Source: Mesostigma viride (Eukaryota > Streptophyta > Mesostigmatophyceae > Mesostigmatales > Mesostigmataceae). From it: a stretch of 64,000 bases of DNA. Shown here one piece after another: positions 54,973-64,000 of the stretch. Positions within the stretch are counted from its first letter, which is position 1. Each line of letters opens with the position of its first letter. The notes beneath the pieces are model-generated. The model made no database searches, was not told the origin of the DNA, and saw nothing but the letters and a program-made list of their open reading frames with translations. The stretch is from positions 568,887 to 632,886 of the forward strand of contig RPFO01000090.1 of the NCBI GenBank assembly GCA_009746045.1, in the 5' to 3' direction. A program made the translations under genes and the position numbers.

Positions 54973-56870
54973 GGGGACGGTCCCGGCGCGAATATTTTGG
55001 CGCCGAAAAATTCGCGGTACCCGTCCGTACCGTGAAAAAGTGGTGCACGGGGCGCGCACCCCTACTGGAGCTGGCCATGGCGACGTGCTTTCAGGCAGAG
55101 TAGAAAAAGATAGCTCGCGGAATGCAGAGAAACTGAGCGAATCTTAAAGACGATGAGTAAATGATACTACTTCGTAGCGGAGTGCGCGCGTTTTTTGCAG
55201 TGTCGATGATTTTATTGATGACCATCGCCACTGGGGTCCAATCTGATGTTTTTCTCGAGAGGAATAAATTAGAATGCACGCTGGCGGCGGTGATTGTCAG
55301 GTTTTATGGGCTTTACCTAGCGTCAAGGATGCGTTTAAACTGTTATTGGTAAAGCTTTAAAAAATTTGCTGGGTTTCGGCAAGATTTCCGTCATGTTCGG
55401 TAAGACACTCTCCAGGCTCGCGGGATGCGTGTCTTATTATTCCATGGAAGGTTGTTCTTTCTTGCGCCGCTGGGCGAAGGACAATTCCGGTAATGGTACG
55501 ATTGTTTGATCAACGTGACCCTATGAATGTTTCGCTTCCTTTATTGGTTATCAACGCAAGTTTTCGGCTTCTTTCCGTGCAGTTAGCGCCAGGTATAATG
55601 CCATTCCGTGCTGCGCATCGCCAGATTCCTGGCACCTTTCAGTGGTTTTTATGTACGTTGCATGGCTGGGACGTGTCAAAGCGTGACTGTGGCATATCGT
55701 CAAGTTGTCAGGGATTTGCTGAGTGGTTTCTTGGAAGGAGATTGCTAACAGCACTCAGTTTTGTGTGAATATTGACGCGGCCTTTCTTAGCAGAGGCTTC
55801 ATTGTGGTTAGAGGCTCACAAGCTTGAGTTTGTTTCTTGGCAAACAATTGCGCTGGAAAGAAAGGTGGCAGTGGTTTTTCTGAGGGGCATACTGCATGGG
55901 TGGAACTGCACGTAGGTAGGGGTTATCGTTGTCTTGTTGGCCTTTCTCCCACTAAAATGGGAGAGCCCTAATTCATATGCTAGCAAGGCAAGGTAACCAT
56001 GGTAAGAAGCCTTGGCAAGCAGCATGTATGATAATTCTGCTTTCTGTGTGGACTGTCTGTTGTTACCCTTGTTGGGCAATTAGGTTAGTGGATATGGCTT
56101 TCTAGGGTGTGTTTGAGCTTGGTTTTGGGATGATGCCCACACCATAAACCTGGAATATGCTTTAGAAGTGTTGGCTAGGCATGTAGAGCTACCTGCCTCA
56201 TTGTTGTGCACACACGCAACAGGTTACCCGTGTCGAGGTAAGGCAAGGGCACATGACGTGCCCAGCCACCTCCTTGTACATTGTGGTCGAATTGGGCATG
56301 GTCAGGAGCCTTTTGGATGGCATAGGAAGTGTTAGTGTGCTTAATACTCACTAATGCCTTCCTTAGTGTCTGCACAGGTGGCCAACTGCCAAAATTAATA
56401 AGTGCTACAGCTGAGCTCAGAATGCCACCAAACTTTGACAGTGCCTTCTATGGTCATGACAGAATTTGACTTGTGCTTTTCAGGCCTAATTGATGTGTTA
56501 TGAGTGTGTACGGGGACGCCCCGCCTAAAAAAGCGTATTTTTGGCCCAAAAATTAATAACTCATAGGGATGTGCTGATTTTGTTGATCCAATTAGGTAGA
56601 AACCATGTCCCATGACATTTTTATATGGGTTGTGCTTTTTTCATGCAACTGGTTCTCCCACTGTTCTGGGCAAGATGTGCCCCGGACAGCTTTTTTTCTA
56701 TTTTTAGCACATAGCCGGAGTATGGCTGGGGGTAGTACCCCCAACAAGTGGTGGTATGCATGCCCAAACATCATGTTTATGGTCCCCAAACATCATTCAG
56801 TGGTTGTCAGTTGCATTTCTGTAGTTATTAGGGGGCTTCAGTTTTGATACATTTCCATGGGACCCTCCCC
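54973..56870 (+). mobile_element. TTAA-flanked DNA transposon, copy 1 (piggyBac-like, non-autonomous)
   Basis: 1898 bp. Begins GGGGACGGTCCC and ends GGGACCCTCCCC, inverted repeats with 11 of 12 matches, and has TTAA on both sides (54969-54972 and 56871-56874). TTAA duplication with short inverted repeats fits piggyBac-like elements. No transposase: the open frames (the longest about 91 codons at 55493-55768) show no recognisable catalytic motif. A CCCAAAAATTAATAAC palindromic patch lies near 56539. Nearly identical to copy 2, so recently amplified. Confidence 0.85.
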
Positions 56871-56874
56871 TTAA

Positions 56875-58767
56875 GGGGACGGTCCCGGCGCGAATATTTT
56901 GGCGCCGAAAAATTCGCGGTACCCGTCCGTACCGTGAAAAAGTGGTGCACGGGGCGCGCACCCCTACCGGAGCTGGCCATGGCGACGTGCTTTCAGGCAG
57001 AGTAGAAAAAGATAGCTCGCGGAATGCAGAGAAACTGAGCGAATCTTAAAGACGATGAGTAAATGATACTACTTCGTAGCGGAGTTCGCGTTTTTTGCAG
57101 TGTCGATGATTTTATTGATGACCATCGCCACGGGGGTCCAATCTGATGTTTTCGTCGAGAGGAATAAATTAGAATGCACGCTGGCGGCGGTGATTGTCAG
57201 GTTTTATGGGCTTTACCTAGCGTCAAGGATGCGTTTAAATCGTTACTGGTAAAGCTTTAAAAAATTTGCTGGGTTTCGGCAAGATTTCCGTCATGATCGG
57301 TAAGACACTCTCCAGGCTCGCGGGATGCGCGTCTTATTATTCCATGGAAGGTTGTTCTTTCTTGCGCCGCTGGGCGAAGGACAATTCCGGTAATGGTACG
57401 ATCGTGTGATCAACGTGACCCTATGAATGTTTCGCTTCCTTTATGGGTTATCAACGCAAGTTTTCGGCTTCTTTCCGTGCAGTTAGCGCCAGGTATAATG
57501 CCATTCCGTGCTGCGCATCGCCAGATTCCTGGCACCTTTCAGTGGTTTTTATGTACTTTGCATGGCTGGGATGTGTCAAAGCGTGACCGTGGCATATCGT
57601 CAAGTTGTCAGGGATTTGCTGAGTGGTTTCTTGGAAGGAGATTGCTAACAGCACTCAGTTTTGTGTGAATATTGACGCGGCCTTTCTTAGCAGAGGCTTC
57701 ATTGTGGTTAGAGGCTCACAAGCTTGAGTTTGTTTCTTGGCAAACAATTGCGCTGGAAAGAAAGGTGGCAGTGGTTTTTCTGAGGGGCATACTGCATGGG
57801 TGGAACTGCACGTAGGTAGGGGTTATCGTTGTCTTGTTGGCCTTTCTCCCACTAAAATGGGAGAGCCCTAATTCATATGCTAGCAAGGCAAGGTAACCAT
57901 GGTAAGAAGCCTTGGCAAGCAGCATGTATGATAATTCTGCTTTCTCTGTGGACTGTCTGTTGTTACCCTTGTTGGGCAATTAGTGGATATGGCTTTCTAG
58001 GGTGTGTTTGAGCTTGGTTTTGGGATGATGCCCACACCATAAACCTGGAATATGCTTTAGAAGTGTTGGCTAGGCATGTAGAGCTACCTGCCTCATTGTT
58101 GTGCACACACGCAACAGGTTGCCCGTGTCGAGGTAAGGCAAGGGCACATGACGTGCCCAGCCACCTCCTTGTACATTGTGGTCGAATTGGGCATGGTCAG
58201 GAGCCTTTTGGATGGCATAGGAAGTGTTAGTGTGCCTTAATACTCGCTAATGTCTTCCTTAGCGTCTGCACAGGTGGCCAACTGCCAAAATTAATAACTG
58301 CTACAGCTGAGCTCAGAATGCCACCAAACTTTGACAGTGCCTTCTATGGTCATGACAGAATTTGACTTGTGCTTTTCAGGCCTAATTGATGTGTTATGAG
58401 TGTGTATGGGGACGCCCCGCCTAAAAAAGCGTATTTTTGGCCCAAAAATTAATAACTCAAAGGGATGTGCTGATTTTGTTGATCCAATTAGGTAGAAACA
58501 ATGTCCCATGACATTTTTATATGGGGTGTGCTTTTTTCATGCAGCTGGTTCTCCCACTGTTCTGGGCAAGATGTGCCCCGGACAGCGTTTTTTTCTATTT
58601 TTAGCTCATAGCCGGTGTATGGCTGGGGGTAGTACCCCCAACAAGTGGTGGTATGCATGCCCAAACATCATGTTTATGGTCCCCAAACATCATTCAGTGG
58701 TTGTCAGTTGCATTTCTGTAGTTATTAGGGGGGGTAAGTTTTGATATATTTCTATGGGACCCTCCCC
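56875..58767 (+). mobile_element. TTAA-flanked DNA transposon, copy 2
   Basis: 1893 bp, same orientation as copy 1 and differing by scattered substitutions and small indels. It shares the single TTAA at 56871-56874 with copy 1 and ends at TTAA 58768-58771, directly against the LINE 3' end. The near identity means the two split from one source recently, either by two insertions in the same TTAA tract or by tandem duplication. Confidence 0.85.
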
Positions 58768-58771
58768 TTAA

Positions 58772-59234
58772 TTAATAGACACGTGACTGCGTCACGTGAG
58801 CATAAGTCCTCAGTGGGAGGGGAACATGGATCGATGGAATGGATGGTGTAAGCTATCTAGGTCCTAGTTACAGGGTTGTGGGCACCTCGGCCCGAATCGC
58901 TATGAATGCCATACGCGGTCACACACGGAGCCCCCACAGACTTGGGGGTGGTCTCCTTCATCACTACTTGCCATCTATCCCATGCTTACCATCTGCCTCC
59001 ATATTACAGACAAACCAGGAGGCTGCATGCCAGGGTGCGGTGAGCCCGTCACGTCTAGTGTAGCACATGTCCATGCCGAGTCTATCACGAAAAGTCCACG
59101 GGTGGCGGCCCTGCCGCGTGCGGCCTGGGGCACGCCAGGTGAGGACATATCGCCTAGGCTGGGCGATATGTGCTCATGCTTGGTGCCAGCTAGTCTATCT
59201 GATGCGTCTACCTGATCTGTGCGGGCCAGGACAA
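58772..59234 (-). mobile_element. 5'-truncated APE LINE copy
   Basis: Matches 28813-29258 closely (CACGTGACTGCGTCACGTGA, GGAGCCCCCACAG, GTCCACGGGTGGCGGCCCTG) with small indels. It holds only the 3'UTR and last codons. The 5' truncation, or replacement, is at about 59230, where the LTR at 59235 begins. The 3' side joins TTAATTAA, the tail now split by the two TTAA elements. Confidence 0.8.
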
Positions 59235-59942
59235 TGGAAGAGAGACCAGAAAAAGAGTTTTATTTCATCGGTTTAGACGTTAGGAAAAGAGGTTGAATGG
59301 AGGTACCTGCCCTTAGGGGGCAGTTTCCTTTTATACCTTTTAGGCTAGGAACTAGGATGACATCAGCAATGACATCATCACAGAAGCTTGTAGAAACATC
59401 CTAGCATATTCCCAGCATATTCTCAGTATATTCCAGGAATATTCCTGGCATATTCTTAGAGCATTCCTAGAACATTCCACTGACATGATCCAATGAGCTG
59501 GCATAATAGCTAGATGCCAAGTAACTACGTAATAATGTGCCACATTAAACATGATTAATAAAGTGACAAATCTCTTCTCCAATTGGAGTGACAAGTGTCA
59601 TGCAATAAGTCTACCCACTTGTCACCATGTAAGTCATAACATGTACGTGTCATCATGAGCTGCCAACACTTGTCAGCTCATGGACCAAACACTTTACCAC
59701 TAGGCCATAGCACCAGTCTTGTCAATCAAATACGTGATGCTACTAGGCTGACTCAGGGTACAAGTCATCCATGTCCAAGTATAGGACTATGGCACATGAA
59801 TATTGATCAGCTCATTGAGACCAATCCATCTAGCTAATCATAGCTTTCATAGTCCCAGTCCTTATGTCCAGAATAAATCCAACAAGAAATAAATAAGGCT
59901 GGGATATATTGTGGCCAGGTACTGGATATAATATCCCTAACA
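59235..59942 (-). mobile_element. LTR with TATA box, polyA signal and polypurine tract
   Basis: On the minus strand it starts TGTTAGGGATATT and ends TCTCTCTTCCA (TG...CA, 708 bp). It holds GGTATAAAAGG (complement of about 59329-59339) and, about 65 bp downstream, AATAAA (complement of 59259-59264), the layout of a U3-R-U5 LTR. Immediately upstream is the purine tract AAGGGGGG, so this is a 3' LTR. CATGTGGCTAAGGGGGGTGTT occurs twice in the plus-strand complement (59939-59959 and 59998-60018), so the true U3 start may be 60000 instead of 59942. No coding part of the element is recognised upstream. Confidence 0.6.
59396..59484. repeat. CATATTCC/GGAATATG motif array inside the LTR
   Basis: Within the U3 region: TCCTAGCATATTCCCAGCAT and eight or so variants of (C/G)CATATTC, GTATATTCC, GGAATATTCC and AGCATTCC over about 90 bp. 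Partly self-complementary. It could be an enhancer-like repeat of the LTR. Confidence 0.6.
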
Positions 59943-61662
59943 CCCCCCTTAGCCACATGGGCACAATGCAAAAGATGTCTGGGTAGGTGGAATCTCAACA
60001 CCCCCCTTAGCCACATGCTCGTAGCATGCCGTCCAGTTGCTACCATGTTGCAACTGAAAATGAAGATGTCGTCCACGTGAAACGCTTGAAGCTCCAACAT
60101 GCGGTCATGAGCCGCACTACCGCCACTGATCCCCCCCCGGCAACGCGAATGAGTGCCCTGATAGCAGCAACGCACTGGCTGCCCATCCTGGATGGCTGCA
60201 CCCAACCCTTAGTTGGAAAACGTGCTCTAGATGCTACATTCCCCCCTCACTCAAAGCGGCTGCCCATGCATGGACACAAGAAGGGGCGCACACAGTCCCA
60301 CTGCACATATAATAAGGCAACACATGCCAACAAAGAAGGTCCCTATGAGCTAACCCAAACGGTATAGAGGTAGGGTAACGGCAACAACGGCTGTAAACAC
60401 ACGGAGCAACATAAATATGGGCCATCTCACAAAAGAAATGACACCAACATCACGTTTTACGTACGTACGCCAATTAAACGGGATGAGCAAACAAACATGG
60501 CAACAAATACCACACAAACAAGGTACAATACAACCTTCAACACAAAACACAGTGGCCATAACAGATAAACGCGCTTCATAGCAAAGAAAACAGGACGTGC
60601 AAAACATTACCGCCACTGCAAAGGCGAACACAAGTAGTAACGATTACTTCGTCACGATTCACAAATCAGTGCCCGATCGAGAGTAAACATAACGTCCGAC
60701 ATTACAGGCTATGCCGAAATGTACAGCCGAATGCGACACAAAGGACGTAAACACTTGCATAAAAGCAATGCTCTCAGCACAAACAAAATAACACACGCGT
60801 CACGTCAGGTACTTTACTTACGAAAACAAGTCGTAGACGACGATACAACGGCGCTTCACTACGCCGCAGACTATTGCCACAAATAGCGTGCAAAAACTCT
60901 GGATATACACTCTAGGTACGTAGAAAACGTCTCGTGGGAACAATGCGAAATGCGTGGGCCATATCCATTGAACGCATGGCAAAATAAACACATAATTGCT
61001 GGAAGAACACAAAGAATTAAGAACCAGAAAACGCTGCACGCTTACGGCGCCTCAAAAATTCCAGCAAACACGACACAAAAGTCGACATACAAGTTGATTT
61101 CCCACAGTAAAAACATTAGGGCAACCTTGAGGAGTGGGGTCTGTGCAACCTGGGCGACAATTTCTAAGGGTCGTTGCAGCTAGCGCAATTGCAAATGCTA
61201 CTGGACTGTATGGCCGAACACCGTCAACTGCCCGACGTGATGCCTTGGCAGCATTTTGCACCAGAGTTGACCGTTGGTGCTTGACAGCACTGAGGCTGAC
61301 CGGTCGCTGTCCAGTGTCCACGTCGTGGTCGGCTCGCTCGGGCCTACACCAGCACCGGACTTTGCACCAGGACGTCTTGGGCTTTTGCAGCTTGGTCAGG
61401 GGCTACTGTTGCTGGTACCTACTGTATGCAGAGGGACACATGTGCATAAGGGACGCACCGCCGTACCTGGCGACCCTGCTAGTAGGAAGGAAAACGTACG
61501 ACCATCAGCTGATCAATCAGATGGACCTTCAGTCTTTACTGTATTACCCACTCAAACCTCAGCAGAAACGACGCTGCATAATCAGAGATATCAGACACAC
61601 CTGGATCAAGCTATCCGTCCTTAATGACATGACAGGTGCGGAAAAGCGTCATCTTTGGCTCT
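59943..61662. other. No recognisable gene; possible internal LTR-element remnant
   Basis: Starts with the duplicated polypurine tract and a protein-like minus-strand stretch (RMLELQAFHVDDIFIFSCNM, about 60040-60100), which could be the end of a retroelement polyprotein but matches no motif I can name. 60370-61130 is A/C-rich without features. 61134-61667 has a 177-codon plus frame with no recognised family. Confidence 0.4.
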
Positions 61663-61670
61663 CCTGAAAT

Positions 61671-62417
61671 AGGAGGGGTGGCATGCCCGGGGAAAATTTC
61701 CTGGAACCGCGGTACCAGAGAGGGTTGTCCCAGGGGCTGACGGTGGTGGATTTTCGCGGGGCCCATGGTTAACCGCGGGGTTTGAGGGTCAAAAACTTGC
61801 CGGTGGCGGTTCGTGGGCCCTGGGTGATCAGAGCCATGGTTTACTACTTGCCAGTAGAAATCTGCCACGTGTAATATGTAAGACTAGGGCTGTACGTCAC
61901 GCCGGGTTGGCTCAGGACCGTGGTAGCCTATGGACCAGTAGAAGTATGCCACGTGGATAATGGTGTAGGTACTGTACCTGTGCCTGCCACGTGGCTTTTA
62001 CTGGCCGCCACTTGCGAAGTCACTTGAACCTACTTGAACCATCAGGCGCATGCCACGTCATCATGTGCATCATGTGTGCGTCAGGAGTGTGCATCATGTG
62101 GGTTTGTTTTGAGGGCTGTTGCCACGTGGCAGAATAATGGAGTACGGAGAGAGAAGAATAGTAGTAGAATGTTCAGTTTAGTGGGTAGTAGGGATAGTTA
62201 CCGCAAATAGGAGTCCGAGGGGGTAAGCATGGTACCGGCTCTCGGGCTTGCCGGCGGCGGCCCGCGGGTACCATGGTCCTGGACGCTACCGTGGTACCAG
62301 CAGCGTTGGGTGCCGGTTGCGGTCCACGCGTCATGGTTGGACCGCGGGCCCGGCCTTTTTTGTCCGGCGGTGGTGGTTTTTGTGACCGCGGACCCTTGGC
62401 TGGATGCCACCCCTCCT
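61671..62417. mobile_element. hAT-like MITE, 747 bp, carrying repeated G-box and GGTACC motifs
   Basis: Terminal inverted repeats AGGAGGGGTGGCAT / ATGCCACCCCTCCT are 14 bp and exact, flanked by CCTGAAAT on both sides (61663-61670 and 62418-62425), a perfect 8-bp target-site duplication. No coding capacity. The interior carries five TGCCACGTGG-type motifs between 61862 and 62135. Clusters of CCGCGGTACC, GGTACCATGG and TGGTACCA lie at both ends (61700-61860 and 62225-62400), so the ends can fold on themselves. Confidence 0.85.
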
Positions 62418-62435
62418 CCTGAAATCGGTTTTTTC

Positions 62436-62463
62436 TACAGTGTACATTAACCTGTACACTGTA
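62436..62463. other. Perfect 11-bp hairpin
   Basis: TACAGTGTACA and TGTACACTGTA are exact inverse copies with a 6-base loop (TTAACC). The CAGTGT start recalls the ends of the elements at 2069 and 47261, but no flanking duplication is seen. Confidence 0.7.
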
Positions 62464-62464
62464 T

Positions 62465-62651
62465 GCTTCTACTTTCTTCACCCTGGATGCCCCTTTGGAT
62501 TGGTCTCTACAGAAAGAATTTAAATGTGATTCCTTTTCATGTTGTTTTTGTTGTTGCTTCTACTTTCTTCACCCTGGATGCCCCTTTGGATTCATCTCTA
62601 CAGAAAGAATTTAAATGTGATTCCTTTTCATGTTGTTTTTGTTGTTTTTCC
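62465..62651. repeat. 91-bp tandem duplication
   Basis: The sequence beginning GCTTCTACTTTCTTCACCCT at 62465 repeats from 62556 with only a few differences (GGTCTCT versus CATCTCT), about 91 bp per unit. Confidence 0.9.
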
Positions 62652-62726
62652 TCCTGTTCACCTTTGCCCGGACTTACAGACTTATTTTTTGAGTTTTTGT
62701 AAACATCAGTCACTGATTTCTTCAGT

Positions 62727-62820
62727 CGATGCGCAAGGCTGGGATGCGCAAGGCTGGGAATGCGCAAGGCTGGGCGCGGCGCAGCGTGCGCAAGGCTGGC
62801 GTGCGCAAGGCTGGGGAGTG
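62727..62820 (+). repeat. TGCGCAAGGCTGGG minisatellite
   Basis: Five copies of a 13-15-bp unit (TGCGCAAGGCTGG), with a GCGGCGCAGCG interruption near 62776, followed by a decayed sixth copy. Confidence 0.9.
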
Positions 62821-64000
62821 CGCGGGCGTAACAACGTTAAGGCAGGCCAGGCGCAGGCACGTAAAAACACGGGCGACGGGCCATGGGCCACGGGCCACGC
62901 GTCGGCCGTCGGCCCAGCCATTCCTGCATTCTAGGAACGTTGCCGGGCACAAAATTCAAATTCTGGTGCGGCATGGCTGCGGCAGCTACCTGGCCCGGGC
63001 TGGCCGACATTGGCATGGACGACTGTCAAGAAAGAGTTCATCTCGCTTGGGTAAGCTGCGGTTGTTTCGTCTGGGCGCTCTTCCCATTTTATTGCTAACG
63101 GGTCGATTTACTTACCCAACGTTTCCATCCAGGGCAGAAATGCCAGCGACTTTTCAGTCGGCCACTTCCATTTTTTACCCACTTCGAGTCGTAACGTCAT
63201 CCAAGGAATACTTTACCCTCTGTATTCCGGCCTGTCTCCTTCTATTTCGCAGGAACCCTTCGCTTCTGGTTGGCGTTCCTGCACTGCAGGCAGGCTGCAG
63301 TCTCTACCGCTGCATTTTTTTGTAAGTACTTCGGTTGGGAAGTTCGTCTAACGTTTTTCCATCGACTGTCCTGCTTCCAAGCCAGGCCGCGTCTCTACAC
63401 TGTGTTTCCGTCAGCAACGGGATGGAGGTCCGGTTTTTCATGATCGGCAACCGTTTTGGTCACGTCATTTTCAGCAACACGCAACTGCCTCTGCCTTACA
63501 CGCTGCGCTTTGTCGTCCTTCCGTCGGTTCGGGAAAGCTTCTTACGTCTTTCCATTACATCATTACCGTCCAGGTAGTTTCTTACCATTTGCTTTCGGTC
63601 GGCAACGGGTCGGGAGCATATACAGTGGGTCATTATCCGCAATGCAGCTAATCCCCCCTGTTTTCCCCACAGGCTCTCCCTGTATTTCCTTGGGGAACAC
63701 CTTTGGATTAGCTCCCGTGCATCAAACGTGCATCAAGAACACATTTTTTAGGGAGACTTTGGCTGTTCGTGGGATGGGAAGCACTACTGTGCCCATGTTT
63801 TCCACTGCTTGATCTTGACTGCATACCCCACGCACCTGTCACCCACCTGACTTTTGCTAGTAGTTGCTGGATTTTTTCTTATAGCAGGTGCTGCGTGCTG
63901 GTGATTGACATTACGGTCGCCATTGCTTGCCAGTAATTCAAAGTTGCTTGAAATGGTCAGCATCACGGCCAAGTCTACGTTCAGATCCTGCTTGGAATTT
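62821..64000. other. No recognisable gene
   Basis: Short open frames only on both strands. The text is not obviously repetitive and has no domain I recognise. The window ends without a feature boundary. Confidence 0.45.

Noticed and set aside
54973-58767. piggyBac transposase gene inside the 1.9-kb elements
   Set aside because: No frame longer than about 91 codons and no recognisable catalytic motif in either nearly identical copy.
59640-59710. tRNA suggested by TGGCCTAGTGGTAA on the minus strand
   Set aside because: Only a box A match; no box B or cloverleaf at the required distance, and it lies inside the LTR.

Overview
This window is eukaryotic nuclear DNA, most likely from an alga or related protist. 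The evidence is interrupted genes with GT-AG introns, non-LTR and LTR retroelements, cut-and-paste DNA transposons with target-site duplications, very large microsatellites and minisatellites, and no operon-like gene packing or bacterial signals. I cannot name the species. All calls come from reading the sequence alone.

Layout. 1-3900: no recognisable gene, some small duplications. 4080-6437: one 2.36-kb G-rich tract, (GGCA)n to (GGGC)n to (GGGA)n. 6713-7114: a possible short membrane-protein gene on the minus strand. 8325-8994: eleven-copy 60-bp minisatellite. 9512-27331: the one clear host gene, a five-exon type II membrane sulfotransferase. It has an N-terminal anchor, a PAPS-binding loop in exon 2, an RDPR motif in exon 3, and KYEDL and WKAYFT motifs in exon 5. 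Its third intron is almost entirely a 10.2-kb array of a 27-bp unit that has no stop codon in any of the three forward frames.

27400-64000 is a transposon graveyard with readable nesting. It holds: a broken APE-type LINE with an (AATT)n tail (28787-32040, minus) and a 5'-truncated relative (58772-59234); a LINE with N-terminal C2H2 fingers and a C-terminal restriction-like endonuclease (39904-43500, plus), with an older truncated relative (33785-34920) and a 204-bp inverted fragment of the latter (39700-39903); an orphan LINE ORF1 (47869-49428, minus); gag and integrase remnants (50957-54830) split by a 2.1-kb element with about 290-bp inverted repeats and a 5-bp duplication (52317-54399); two nearly identical 1.9-kb TTAA-flanked elements joined head to tail through a single TTAA and sitting in a LINE tail (54973-58767); two LTRs (about 27858-28535 and 59235-59942, both minus); and hAT-like MITEs with perfect 8-bp duplications (47261-47490, 61671-62417).

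The most unusual theme is a set of short non-coding elements whose interiors are built almost wholly from one short motif and its reverse complement, a different motif in each (CTGAGAAA, TTGACAA, CGTATTATACG, TAGTATACTA, TGCCACGTGG). At least two sit between terminal inverted repeats with target-site duplications, so they look like mobile or formerly mobile hairpin-rich elements rather than ordinary satellites.

The genes do not form a pathway. Only the sulfotransferase suggests a cell function, probably Golgi sulfation of carbohydrate.
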